Source of the DNA: CAYVUV01 sp964455095
Lineage (GTDB): Bacteria > Desulfobacterota > Binatia > HRBIN30 > CADEER01
NCBI GenBank assembly: GCA_964455095.1
Contig: CAYVUV010000114.1
Location: forward strand, 1 to 64,000
Length of the DNA stretch: 64,000 bases
Direction: 5' to 3'
The notes below the pieces were generated by a model that searched no databases, was not told the DNA's origin, and saw only the letters and a list, made by a program, of their open reading frames with translations. The position numbers were made by a program, and so were the translations under genes. Shown piece after piece: positions 33,484-42,069 of this stretch (positions within the stretch are counted from its first letter, which is position 1; every line of letters starts with the position of its first letter).

Positions 33484-35001
33484 ATGTTGATCCCGATCGA
33501 GCGCGGCGCGCGCGAGCCGGTCTCGAAGCAGTTGGCGCAGTACCTGCGCCGGGCGATCGAGGCCGGGCGCATGGGCGTGGGAACGAAGCTGGAGCCGATC
33601 CGCGTCCTGGCGCGCGAGCTCGGCGTCAACCGCGAGACGGTGGCGGCGGCCTATCACGAGTTGCAGGTGCTCGGGCTGATCGAGTCGACGGTCGGGCGCG
33701 GGACGTTCGTCATGCCGCAGGGCAGCGGGGCGGCGCCGGTTGGGGGCGCGGGCGGCGCGGCCGAGTCGCGCCCGTTCGAGCCGGTGTTCTCCGCCCTGAG
33801 CACGGCCGCGGCGTCGTTGGCCGCGGTGCGCGTCGACTACGAGGCGCCGGCGGGGGCGGTGCATCTGGAGCGCTTGCTGCCGGATGCGTCGCTGGTGCCG
33901 AGCGCCGACTTTCGCAAGGCGCTCAACCGCGCCCTGGTCAAGGGCGGCCCGGGACTGTACGAGTACGGCGACCCGCGCGGCGCCGAGCGTCTGCGGCGCG
34001 CGCTGGTCGAGCGCTTCACGCGCTCGGGCATCGAATGCGATGCCGACGACGTGGTGATCACGGCCGGCTCGACGCAGGGCTTCGCCATCGCCGCGCGGCT
34101 GTTTTGCGATCCGGGCGATGCGGTGGTCGTCGAGTCGCCGACGTATCCATGGGCCTGTGCCGCGTTGGTCTCGCTCGGCCTGCGCGTGGCGCCGGTGCCG
34201 GTCGGCGAGGAAGGGCTCGACCTGGATCGGTTCGATGCCGTGCTCGGGCGCGGCGGCGTGCGCCTCGTCTACACCATGCCGAGCTTCCACAACCCGCGCG
34301 GTGTCTCGACGTCGCTGGCGCACCGCCAGCGGCTGCTGGAGATCGCCGGGCGCCACGGCGTGCCGATCCTCGAAGACGATTTCGAGAAAGACCTGCGCGT
34401 GCGCGGCCGCGGCGCGCCACCGCTGCGGGCGCTCGACCGGCGCGGCCTGGTGCTCTACCTGGGCACATTCTCGAAGGCGCTGTTCCCCGCCGCGCGGGTG
34501 GGATGGCTGGTGGCGCCGCGGCGCATTGCCGATGCGGCGGTGGCGGTCAAACGGACGATGGACATCACCACCAGCCCGCTGATGCAGGCGGGTCTGGCGC
34601 AATTCCTGCGCGACGGCAGCTACGATCGCCACCTGCGCCGCGTCGTGCGCCAACTCGGCGAGCGCCTGGCGGCGGCGGAGCGGGCGTTGCGCAGGCATCT
34701 GCCGCCGGGTTCGCAGTTCACCGTGCCGGAGGGCGGCTACGTGATCTGGGTGACGCTGCCGGCCGCCATCGACACCTACGCGCTGTTGGCGGAGGCGAAG
34801 CGCGCGGGCGTCGTCTATGCGCCGGGGCAGATCTTCCTCCCCGAGGAGCAGCGATCCTCGGCGCTGCGTCTGTCGCTGGCGCAGTCGAACGCGAGCGAGA
34901 TCGAGCGCGGCATTCGCATCCTCGGCGAGGTGGCGCGCAAGGCGTTGCCGCGCGGCGGCCGCCGCGGCGCGGCGCGCGCGGCGACGCCGATCAACGTGTG
35001 A
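33484..35001 (+). CDS. pdxR: MocR/PdxR-type GntR transcriptional regulator with aminotransferase fold
   Basis: 505 residues from ATG 33484. N-terminal winged helix (QLAQYLRRAIEAGRMGVGTKLEPIRVLARELGVNRETVAAAYHELQVLGLIESTVGRGTFV) is GntR-type; the rest is a class I/II aminotransferase fold. The aminotransferase part has the PLP-site region with Lys in GTFSKALFPAARVGW. Such proteins sense PLP and control pdxST; immediate linkage to pdxS and pdxT supports the PdxR assignment. No Shine-Dalgarno before the ATG, so the start could be upstream (TTG 33442), which would place the start nearer the operator. Confidence 0.82.
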   Translation: MLIPIERGAREPVSKQLAQYLRRAIEAGRMGVGTKLEPIRVLARELGVNRETVAAAYHELQVLGLIESTVGRGTFVMPQGSGAAPVGGAGGAAESRPFEPVFSALSTAAASLAAVRVDYEAPAGAVHLERLLPDASLVPSADFRKALNRALVKGGPGLYEYGDPRGAERLRRALVERFTRSGIECDADDVVITAGSTQGFAIAARLFCDPGDAVVVESPTYPWACAALVSLGLRVAPVPVGEEGLDLDRFDAVLGRGGVRLVYTMPSFHNPRGVSTSLAHRQRLLEIAGRHGVPILEDDFEKDLRVRGRGAPPLRALDRRGLVLYLGTFSKALFPAARVGWLVAPRRIADAAVAVKRTMDITTSPLMQAGLAQFLRDGSYDRHLRRVVRQLGERLAAAERALRRHLPPGSQFTVPEGGYVIWVTLPAAIDTYALLAEAKRAGVVYAPGQIFLPEEQRSSALRLSLAQSNASEIERGIRILGEVARKALPRGGRRGAARAATPINV

Positions 35002-35023
35002 CGGAAGCGAGAGGGAGAACACA

Positions 35024-35908
35024 ATGGCACAGGGCAACGGGTATCAGCTGAAGACTGGCTTGGCGGAGATGATGAAGGGCGGCGTCATCATGGACGTCAC
35101 CAACGCCGAGCAGGCGCGCATCGCCGAAGAGGCGGGGGCGACGGCGGTGATGGCGCTCGAGCGCGTGCCGGCCGACATTCGCCGCGAGGGCGGCGTGGCG
35201 CGCATGGCGGCGATCGACGTTATCGAACAGGTGCGCGCGGCGGTGTCGATTCCGGTCATGGCCAAGTGCCGCATCGGGCACAGCGCCGAGGCGCGGGTGC
35301 TCGAGGCGCTCGGCGTCGACTTCATCGACGAGAGCGAGGTGCTGACCCCGGCCGACGAAGAGCACCACATCGACAAGCACGCCTTCCGCGTGCCGTTCGT
35401 CTGCGGGGCGCGCGATCTCGGCGAAGTGCTGCGGCGCATCGGCGAGGGCGCCGCGCTGATCCGCACCAAGGGCGAAGCGGGTAGCGGCAACATCGTCGAA
35501 GCCGTGCGCCACTTGCGGCGCATCGGACGCGAGATCCGCGCCATCGTGCAGGCGCCGGCGGACGAGCGCATGGCGCTGGCGAAGGATCTCGGCGCGCCGT
35601 ACGAGCTGGTGGTGCGCGTGGCGGAGACCGGGCGGTTGCCGGTGCCGAACTTCGCTGCCGGTGGCATCGCGACGCCGGCCGACGCGGCGCTGTGCATGGC
35701 GCTCGGCGCCGAGGCGGTGTTCGTCGGTTCGGGGATTTTCAAGTCCGACGACCCGGCGGCGCGGGCGCGCGCGGTCGTGCACGCCACCACGCACTGGGAA
35801 GAGCCGGGCGAAGTGTTGGCTGCATCGCGCGGCCTGGGCACCGCGATGTCGGGGCTGGCGCTCGACGCGATCCCCGACAGCGAGCGGCTGGCGAGGCGCG
35901 GTTGGTAA
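35024..35908 (+). CDS. pdxS: pyridoxal 5'-phosphate synthase lyase subunit PdxS
   Basis: 294 residues, 22 bp after the regulator gene, GGGAGAA upstream of ATG. Family start LKTGLAEMMKGGVIMDVTN, catalytic K81 (VMAKCRIGH) and K149 (IRTKGEAGSG), and AAGGIATPADAA phosphate loop are all conserved. It forms a dodecamer with PdxT and makes PLP from ribose-5-phosphate, glyceraldehyde-3-phosphate and ammonia from glutamine. Full length and canonical. Confidence 0.98.
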   Translation: MAQGNGYQLKTGLAEMMKGGVIMDVTNAEQARIAEEAGATAVMALERVPADIRREGGVARMAAIDVIEQVRAAVSIPVMAKCRIGHSAEARVLEALGVDFIDESEVLTPADEEHHIDKHAFRVPFVCGARDLGEVLRRIGEGAALIRTKGEAGSGNIVEAVRHLRRIGREIRAIVQAPADERMALAKDLGAPYELVVRVAETGRLPVPNFAAGGIATPADAALCMALGAEAVFVGSGIFKSDDPAARARAVVHATTHWEEPGEVLAASRGLGTAMSGLALDAIPDSERLARRGW

Positions 35909-36471
35909 AAACCGGCATCCTCGCCATTCAAGGCGACTTCGCCGCGCATGCGGTGGCGCTGCGCCGCGCCGGGCACACGCCCGTGCTCGTGCGCCGCGCC
36001 GCGGACTTTGCGGCGATCGAGGCGCTCGTCCTGCCCGGCGGCGAGTCAACGGCCATGCTGCGCGGCATCGAGCGCGACGGCCTCGACGCGCCCCTGCGCG
36101 CCTTCCTCGCCTCGGGCCGCCCCGTGCTCGGCACCTGCGCCGGGGCCATCCTGCTCGCCCGCGGCGTCAGCCGCCCGCAGCAGTCGTCGTACGCCGCGCT
36201 CGACATCGACGTCGAGCGCAACGCCTACGGCACGCAATTGGATTCCTTCGAAGCCGTCGCCGACGGTGACGATCCCGCCTCGCCCTTCGCCGGTCTGCGC
36301 TGCGTCTTCATCCGCGCCCCGCGCATCACCCGCGTCGGCGCCTCGGTGCGCGTGCACGCCCGCGTGGCCGGCGCGCCCGTCCTGGTCAGCAGCGGCCGCA
36401 TCTGGGCCGCGACGTTTCACCCAGAGCTCAGCGGCGACGACCGCGTCGTCGCCGCTGTTCTCGAAAACTGA
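35902..36471 (+). CDS. pdxT: pyridoxal 5'-phosphate synthase glutaminase subunit PdxT
   Basis: 189 residues. The start must be the TTG at 35902 (MVKTGILAIQGD), which overlaps the end of pdxS by 7 bp and lies within its last codons; no ATG or GTG gives a correct N-terminus. Glutaminase features: GGEST (oxyanion/backbone), nucleophile C79 in GTCAGAILLA, and FHPEL supplying the His-Glu of the triad. Coupled translation with pdxS keeps subunit stoichiometry. Confidence 0.95.
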   Translation: MVKTGILAIQGDFAAHAVALRRAGHTPVLVRRAADFAAIEALVLPGGESTAMLRGIERDGLDAPLRAFLASGRPVLGTCAGAILLARGVSRPQQSSYAALDIDVERNAYGTQLDSFEAVADGDDPASPFAGLRCVFIRAPRITRVGASVRVHARVAGAPVLVSSGRIWAATFHPELSGDDRVVAAVLEN

Positions 36472-36500
36472 GTACGTCGAGGTTGTAGACCGCCGCGCGG

Positions 36501-37679
36501 TTACTTCACCACGCAGTCGGCCGTGCCCTGGGCGATCAACCCGCCGCCCAACGTGAGGATCGCGCCGGTCACCTGCGGGGGCGTCCCCTGGATGAAGGTC
36601 GGTGCGATGGCTGTGGCGCCGGCAGCGATGTCGCCGGAATCACTGTCGAAGTCGAATTCTACCTCGTCGCCAATGGTCGGGTGCGCCGGTGCCGTGGCCG
36701 TGTTGGCGCCCGAGCTCACCGTCGCCTGATAGCTGCCGATGGCGAGATCGTTCCCGTCGACGGAGATCTTCGAGCGGTTGGCGCGCACCTCGCACGTGAC
36801 CGTCACGGTCGCGTTACCCGACGGCGGCGGAATCGACTCGCAGGGGTTCGGCGTGCAGGTGCCAGCGCCGGCGCTGACGCCGCCCTCGACGGCGCACTCG
36901 GCCGGCGTGCGATCCTCGCACTCGGGACCGCTGTCGTCCGGAAGGCAACACTGGATGTCGCCATCCGCCGGCGGCGTGACCGGGGCGCACGGGTTGGGCG
37001 TGCAGGACGCGCCCTCGACAACCACGCCACCTTGCCCCGCACACTCGTCGGCAGTGCGGTCCTCGCACTCCGGACCGCTGTCGTCTGGAATGCAGCAGAC
37101 GACGTCGCCACCACCCGGCGGCGGCGTACCGGCGCAGGGGTTTGGCAGACACGAGGTCGCGGTCGTTGCCGTGCCGCCCGCCGCCGCGCACTCCTCCGCG
37201 GTGCGGTCTTCGCACTCGGGGCCGCTGTCGTCGGGAATGCAGCAGATGATGTCGCCACCGCTCACGGAACCGGTGTCGGCGAGTTGCACGGCGAGCACGT
37301 CGTGGCCCGTCGAGTCGCGCACGACGACGAGCGCGCCGCGCGGGTCGAAGCCCAGCGGCGCATCCTTCGAAGAGCGCGGCCGGCTGCGAAAGCGGCTGCG
37401 GCCGTTGCCGCCACCGGTCGTGGCAAGGTCCCCGACCAGCACGCCGTCGACGAGGACGTCGTACGTCGCGTCGGAATCGAGCCCCTTCGCCTTGATGTCG
37501 AACGTTCCATCGGACTTGTTGCGGACGACCAGCTTCGCGGTGCCGCGGGCGTCGTCGTCCGCGCCGGTCGAGGCGAGCGAACCCGTTTCCTTCTCACTGC
37601 GCGCGAAGGCCGTGGTGAAGGTCAGCGAAACCCCGACGACGGCGAGCGTTGCGACTGCGACCATTCCTGACTTCATCAT
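36501..37679 (-). CDS. secreted protein with three CCIPDDSGPECEDRT repeats
   Basis: 392 residues; AAGGAGGAGG lies just upstream of the tandem ATG codons. Signal peptide MMKSGMVAVATLAVVGVSLT. After an Asp/Ser-rich region comes a conserved domain (VVRNKSDGTFDIKAKGLDSDATYDVLVDG), then three ~41-residue repeats (142-182, 191-231, 240-280), each GDxxCC(I/L)PDDSGPECEDRT...ECA...GG...C.PNPC, which have eight conserved Cys between them. The C-terminal ~100 residues form a beta domain (SKISVDGNDLAIGSYQATV). Likely a disulphide-rich surface protein; no catalytic motif seen. Confidence 0.75.
   Translation of the reverse strand: MMKSGMVAVATLAVVGVSLTFTTAFARSEKETGSLASTGADDDARGTAKLVVRNKSDGTFDIKAKGLDSDATYDVLVDGVLVGDLATTGGGNGRSRFRSRPRSSKDAPLGFDPRGALVVVRDSTGHDVLAVQLADTGSVSGGDIICCIPDDSGPECEDRTAEECAAAGGTATTATSCLPNPCAGTPPPGGGDVVCCIPDDSGPECEDRTADECAGQGGVVVEGASCTPNPCAPVTPPADGDIQCCLPDDSGPECEDRTPAECAVEGGVSAGAGTCTPNPCESIPPPSGNATVTVTCEVRANRSKISVDGNDLAIGSYQATVSSGANTATAPAHPTIGDEVEFDFDSDSGDIAAGATAIAPTFIQGTPPQVTGAILTLGGGLIAQGTADCVVK
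36840..37256 (-). repeat. three tandem Cys-rich coding repeats
   Basis: Three units of about 147 bp encode the CCIPDDSGPECEDRT module, separated by Pro/Gly spacers (GTPPPGGG, VTPPADG). Nucleotide identity is moderate, higher than the flanking sequence, consistent with internal duplication with drift. Confidence 0.75.
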
Positions 37680-38010
37680 GATACCTCCTCCTTTGCCCAG
37701 TTCCCCAGATCGACGAGCGTTGCGGAGCCAGAAAGCAACCTGGGTGCCTCGCGACGCGCCGCGAAGATCAGCGGCTTTGCGGGCGAGCAGCCCCTCCCGA
37801 GGTGCGTGAGATCGCGCACCCCTGCGGAATTACACGCAGTGGAATGTGTGTCCGCGAGCGCCAGGCGATCAGTTGTCGGCGGGTAAGGCCTACATGCCCG
37901 CGAGCCCGAACCTGCACGGAGGACCGCTGGGAGAGCCAGATACCGCTACACAATGTCGAGGCCGCGAGGTGGTGCTCGTATTGCTCTGCTGGCGATGAAT
38001 GGAGGCGCAC
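37680..38010. other. divergent intergenic region
   Basis: 331 bp between two divergent genes with their ribosome binding sites at either end. No gene, hairpin or repeat of note could be supported. Confidence 0.5.
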
Positions 38011-38604
38011 ATGTTCAAAGCCAGAAGGATAGTGCTCGCAGCAGGTCTCATGTCGGTCGTTGCGGTTGCAGGCTGAGCGGAATTCGATCGGAGAGTCGCG
38101 CGGGGAGGCGGCCAGTACAGTGACGATGCCGCCATTACGGCATCGGTTGAGCGCCAGCTCGCGCGCGCCCCGGATCGCGACATGGCCCGCGTCAAGGTCG
38201 AGACTGTGGACGGGACGGTGTACCTGACCGGCGTGGCGCCCAATGTGGCAGCCACGCAACACGCTGCCGAGTTGGCGCGCGGCGTCAGCGGCGTGCGGCG
38301 GGTCGTCGATCGAGTCGAAGTCGTGGCCCAGCGGCCGCGAGACGACGGCGGCACGAACAACGACGAGCGCGCGGCGCGGCGAGTCGACGCGGACATCAGC
38401 GCACGAGTCAGGAAGAGCCTCACGGACGACGGGATGGCGGGCCGAATCGCTGTCCTGACAAGGGCAGGAGTCGTGACCCTGTCGGGTACGGTCCCGGATA
38501 AGGACAACAAAGTACGAGCCGAGCGGCTGTCGAAGCGGGTGGCCGGAGTCGAGAGCGTGGTGAACAACTTGCGCGTAACGACAGGGGACACGTCGGAGCG
38601 CTGA
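38011..38604 (+). CDS. BON-domain lipoprotein with in-frame TGA at the lipobox cysteine
   Basis: A GGAGG six bases upstream of ATG 38011 opens a lipoprotein signal (basic MFKARR, hydrophobic core IVLAAGLMSVV, then VAVAG). The 22nd codon, where the lipobox needs Cys, is TGA (38074-38076). The same frame then continues without interruption for 176 residues through two BON domains: DDAAITASVERQLARAPD...VETVDGTVYLTGVAP and DADISARVRKSLTDDG...VVTLSGTVPD. The only downstream start is ATG 38182, which would cut the first BON domain. Explanations: a TGC-to-TGA nonsense change or sequencing error, programmed readthrough, or selenocysteine. A perfect 8-bp hairpin at 38124-38145 (loop CCATTA) is too far downstream for a standard bacterial SECIS. 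The role is probably outer-membrane or envelope stability. Confidence 0.55.
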
Positions 38605-38626
38605 ACGAAGGACGGTCCCGCCGAAT

Positions 38627-39712
38627 TTACGGCCGCACCTCGTAGTACGCGTTCACCGGGTTGGCGAAGTCGTGCCGGCTGAAGCGCGTGAAGCCGGCGT
38701 CGGCGGTCATCTGCCGGGCGACCGGCTCGCTGAAGCCGAGCGTGCCGAGTCCGGCGCCTTCGGGGTGGGAGAGGGCGGACGACAGGCAGCTCAACACCGA
38801 GAAGCCGTACATCATCGCCGCCATCGGGTTGCCGGCCAGGTTGTCTTCGAAGGTCGGCTTGGCGTTGATGTCGACGACCAGCCAGGTGCCGTCGGGCTTC
38901 ATCGACCGGCGCACGGCGCGCATGACGTCGAGCGGGTGCGTCATGTCGTGCAGGCAGTCGAAGGCGGTGACGAAGTCGAAGCGCCCGTCCTCGGGCAGCG
39001 GATCGGTGCGCGCGTCGTGGAAGGTCACGTTGGTGCGGCCGGCTTGCGCCTTGTTGCTTTCGGCGTGCGCCAGGGCATGGGTCGAGATGTCGTAGCCGTG
39101 GAATTCGGAGCGCGGGAACGCGGCCGCCATCTCGAGCAGAGCGATGCCCGTGCCGCAGCCGATATCGGCGACGACGGCGCCCGCGGTGAGCTTCTCCACG
39201 ACGCCCTCGAGTTGCGGCAGCGCGATCGGCACCAGCATGGTGTGGAACCACGGCGCCAGCATGCCCTCGACGCCGCGCGCGCCTTCCGGTCCGAATGCGT
39301 CGTAGGGCAGGCCGATGCCGGTTTTGAACGAGTCGAGCAGCTGCTCGAGAACGCTCAGCTGCTGCGGCAGGGCCGAGAACGCGCCGCCGGCGAAGGCCGG
39401 ACTCTGCTCGTTGGCGAGCACCAGGGCGGCGATCGAGGACATCGAGAAGCGGCCCTGACCGTCGTAGTCGAGCAGCCCGGCCGCCGCCTGGCCGCGCAGC
39501 CACTCGCGCACCCAGCGCTCGTGCAGGCGGGTTTTCGCCGCCAGCTCGTCGCTGGTCACCGGCCCGGCGTTCTCCAGGGCGCGGTAGAGGCCGAGGTGGT
39601 AGCCCAGATAGATCATGCCCGAGACCACCAGGCCGCTCATGTTGCCGAACACGCGCATGGCGAAGGCGCGCAAGGCGGTGGGGAAATCGACTTCCTCGAC
39701 AGGGGTGTCCAT
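38627..39712 (-). CDS. class I SAM-dependent methyltransferase with winged-helix N-terminus
   Basis: 361 residues; AAGGAG precedes the ATG. An N-terminal winged-helix/dimerisation part (SDELAAKTRLHERWVREWLRGQAAAGLL) precedes the Rossmann core with DIGCGTG, the acidic YDIS, and later motifs DARTDPLPEDGRFDFV and TWLVVDI. The arrangement resembles Rv2258c-like or O-methyltransferase-type enzymes that act on hydrophobic small molecules. Last gene of a SDR-SnoaL-methyltransferase operon. Confidence 0.88.
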   Translation of the reverse strand: MDTPVEEVDFPTALRAFAMRVFGNMSGLVVSGMIYLGYHLGLYRALENAGPVTSDELAAKTRLHERWVREWLRGQAAAGLLDYDGQGRFSMSSIAALVLANEQSPAFAGGAFSALPQQLSVLEQLLDSFKTGIGLPYDAFGPEGARGVEGMLAPWFHTMLVPIALPQLEGVVEKLTAGAVVADIGCGTGIALLEMAAAFPRSEFHGYDISTHALAHAESNKAQAGRTNVTFHDARTDPLPEDGRFDFVTAFDCLHDMTHPLDVMRAVRRSMKPDGTWLVVDINAKPTFEDNLAGNPMAAMMYGFSVLSCLSSALSHPEGAGLGTLGFSEPVARQMTADAGFTRFSRHDFANPVNAYYEVRP

Positions 39713-39723
39713 TCACTGCTCCT

Positions 39724-40173
39724 TCAGGCGGGCGCGAGGATGCGGTGCCGTCGGGTGGAGTACGTCGGCTCCTCGATGCGCTCGGCGATGCGCCAGCCGT
39801 CGGCGGTGCGCACGAGCTGGTCGCGGTAGGTGCCGCCGTCGAAGAAGAGCATCAGATCGTCGCCGTTGGCCACGCCCATCGGGTTGAACAGGTACGAGCG
39901 GCAGGTGGCGCGATCGCCGTCGATGTGCACCTCGCGGTTGGTGACCAGGTGCTGCGTCATCGGAAAGCGCACCATGACCTGCTCGAGCCACTGCCGCACC
40001 TCGTCCAGCGACCCCTTGATGCCGCCGGCGCCGGTGTAGTCGATATGCGCGTCGGGGGTGAAGCAGGTGCTGAAGCGATCCCAGTCCTTGGCGTCGAGCG
40101 CGCTCGCATAGCGCGTCAGCAGGTCGTCGATCTCGATGCGGTCGGCGATGCTCTGCAGCGTCATGCCGGTCAT
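39724..40173 (-). CDS. SnoaL/DUF4440-like protein
   Basis: 149 residues (or 146 from the second Met). NTF2-like cone fold indicated by IDDLLTRYASALDAKDWDRFSTCFTPDAHIDYTG and the C-terminal DQLVRTADGWRIAERIEEP. Members include SnoaL-type cyclases, ketosteroid isomerase-like and dehydratase enzymes. It sits between an SDR and a methyltransferase, so an isomerase or dehydratase in a shared pathway is a reasonable guess. No catalytic residue can be verified. Confidence 0.82.
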   Translation of the reverse strand: MTGMTLQSIADRIEIDDLLTRYASALDAKDWDRFSTCFTPDAHIDYTGAGGIKGSLDEVRQWLEQVMVRFPMTQHLVTNREVHIDGDRATCRSYLFNPMGVANGDDLMLFFDGGTYRDQLVRTADGWRIAERIEEPTYSTRRHRILAPA

Positions 40174-40184
40174 GGCCGATTCGC

Positions 40185-40934
40185 TCAGATGGTGAGGCCG
40201 CCGTCGATCGAGACGATCGAGCCGGTCATGTAGCGCCCCTCGTCCGAGGCGACGAAGGCGATCAGCGCCGCGACTTCATCGGGCTGCGCGTTGCCGAGCG
40301 GCGACATCAGCTTGCGAATGGCCTTGGGGTCGGCATCGGCGGGAACGCGAAACTTGTGCTGCAGGGGCGTGGCGATGCCGCCGGGCGCGACGGCGTTCAC
40401 GCGCACGTTGCGCTTGATGTACTCGTCGGCGAGCGCGCGGGTGAGCTGGATGACGCCGCCCTTCGAGGCGCAGTAGGCGGCGCTGTAGGGCTGGCCCATC
40501 AGGCCGGCGTTGGAGGCGATGTTGACGATGTTGCCGCCGCCTTCGAGCAGGTGGGGCAGCACGGCCTGCGCCATCAGAAAGCTGCCGGTCAGGTTGACGG
40601 CGATGATGCGCGACCAGTCCTCGAACGCCATCTCGTGCGAGTTGGCGAACTGGCCGATGCCGGCGCTGTTGATCAGCACCGAGGGCCGGCCGAGATCCTT
40701 GGCGGCGCTGGCGACGGCGGCGCGCACCGAGACGGGGTCGGCGACGTCGACTTGATAGGCGCGCGCCGTGCCGCCGGCGGCGGCGATGGTCGCGGCTGTT
40801 TCCTCGGCGGCGTCGAGCATGAGATCGAGGCAGGCGACGGCGGCGCCTTCGGTGGCGAGGCGGGTGGCGGTGGCGCGTCCGAGGCCGGATCCGGCGCCGG
40901 TGACGATGGCGGTGTGGTCAGCGAAACGAGTCAT
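40185..40934 (-). CDS. short-chain dehydrogenase/reductase
   Basis: 249 residues, classical SDR: TGAGSGLG cofactor motif, D at the end of beta2 (CLDL, NAD preference), NSAG, Ser in VNIASNAG, and YCASKGG. C-terminal SPLGNAQPDEVAALIAFVASDEGRYMTGSIVSIDGG is typical of 3-oxoacyl reductase-like or steroid dehydrogenase members. First gene of an operon with the SnoaL-like and methyltransferase genes; the next start lies 12 bp away. Confidence 0.92.
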   Translation of the reverse strand: MTRFADHTAIVTGAGSGLGRATATRLATEGAAVACLDLMLDAAEETAATIAAAGGTARAYQVDVADPVSVRAAVASAAKDLGRPSVLINSAGIGQFANSHEMAFEDWSRIIAVNLTGSFLMAQAVLPHLLEGGGNIVNIASNAGLMGQPYSAAYCASKGGVIQLTRALADEYIKRNVRVNAVAPGGIATPLQHKFRVPADADPKAIRKLMSPLGNAQPDEVAALIAFVASDEGRYMTGSIVSIDGGLTI

Positions 40935-41133
40935 ACGAATGTCGTTACTCCGTTGGTTGAGGGTGGGCGATGGCGATGCGCGGCGGACAGTATCGCGGCA
41001 ACCGCCGGCTGGCAACGCGCGGGATGCTGGCACGGCCGTCGAGGCAGCTGCCGGCACCGCCTCCGATTGCGCTGATGACCGTCCGTCGATACAGGAGCGG
41101 TATGGCGACACTCGCCACGGAGGTGCCCCGTCG

Positions 41134-41997
41134 ATGACAAAGGTGCTCGAGAAAGGTCGGTTCCGATGGGGCGACTACGAGCTCGCCTATGAGATTCACG
41201 GCGACGCGGGCGTTCCCTGCGTGCTCCTGCACGGGCTCTTGCTCGATTCGCTCGTCAACCGAAGCCTCGCGGGGCGCTTCGTGACGCAGGGCTACCGGGT
41301 GATCCTGCTCGATCTGCTCGGCCATGGGGAGAGCGATAAGCCCACCGATCCGCGCGAGCTGCGCGTCGACTTCTTCGCCGACCAGACGCTCGCTTTGCTC
41401 GACCACCTCGGCATCGAGAAGGCGCTCGTCGGCGGCGTCTCACTCGGTGCGATCACGGCGCTGCAGGTCGCGGCGAAGGCCCCGGAGCGCTGCCTCGGCC
41501 TGTTCATCGAGATGCCGGTGATGGAATGGTCGACGATGTTCGCCGCGCTGCTGCTGGTGCCGCTGATCACTCTCGTGGACTACGGTTCGTTCATCGTGCG
41601 CCCGTTCGCGCGCCTGGTGCGCCGCATCCCGCGGCCGAACATCGATCTGGTGGCGAGCATTCTCAACGCCACGTCCGCGGAACCCGAGGTGATCACCGCC
41701 GTCCTGCACGGCATCCTGGTCGGCCCGGTCGTGCCGCCCGCCGCACGGCGCCGGCAGCTCGCGATGCCCACGCTGGTGATCGGCCATCGCGGCGATCGCC
41801 TGCACGCGCACCGCGACGCGGCGGAGCTCGCGAAGGAGATGCCGAACGCGCGATTGCTCGAGACGCGCTGGATCGGTGAGCTGCGCGTGACGCCGGACCG
41901 TCTGTGGCCGAAGATCCGTGTCTTCCTCAACGAGGTGCAGGCGGTCGCCGCCGGGGCGGAAAAGCGCCGGGTGAGTGGCGCGCTGAATCGACGGTAG
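41134..41997 (+). CDS. alpha/beta hydrolase
   Basis: 287 residues; GGAGG lies about 10 bp before ATG 41134. The fold is shown by VLLHGLLLDS (oxyanion HG), DLLGHGESDKP and the nucleophile elbow GGVSLG. The C-terminal IGHRGDRLHAHRDA suggests the catalytic Asp/His region, with the typical Asp in RGDR and His in LHAHRDA. Hydrolysis of an ester, epoxide or enol-lactone is possible; substrate unknown. Followed by a SnoaL-like gene in the same direction. Confidence 0.85.
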   Translation: MTKVLEKGRFRWGDYELAYEIHGDAGVPCVLLHGLLLDSLVNRSLAGRFVTQGYRVILLDLLGHGESDKPTDPRELRVDFFADQTLALLDHLGIEKALVGGVSLGAITALQVAAKAPERCLGLFIEMPVMEWSTMFAALLLVPLITLVDYGSFIVRPFARLVRRIPRPNIDLVASILNATSAEPEVITAVLHGILVGPVVPPAARRRQLAMPTLVIGHRGDRLHAHRDAAELAKEMPNARLLETRWIGELRVTPDRLWPKIRVFLNEVQAVAAGAEKRRVSGALNRR

Positions 41998-42069
41998 TGT
42001 GCGAAGGCCCCGGGACGGACGACGAGGGGCGCAGCGGGCCGAAGCACGGGGCAGGCGAAAGGAGCAGCG

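Noticed and set aside
38124..38145. Hairpin after the TGA as a bacterial SECIS
   Set aside because: Stem is perfect but begins 47 bp after TGA; standard bacterial SECIS apical loops lie about 16-37 nt downstream. It may just be coding or structural.
38182..38604. Independent BON gene starting at ATG 38182
   Set aside because: This would drop the first part of the first BON domain and ignores the upstream signal peptide with a good ribosome binding site in the same frame.
38011..38604. Alternative genetic code with TGA as a sense codon
   Set aside because: TGA is used as an ordinary stop by many other genes here, for example the dksA, thiolase and otsB genes.
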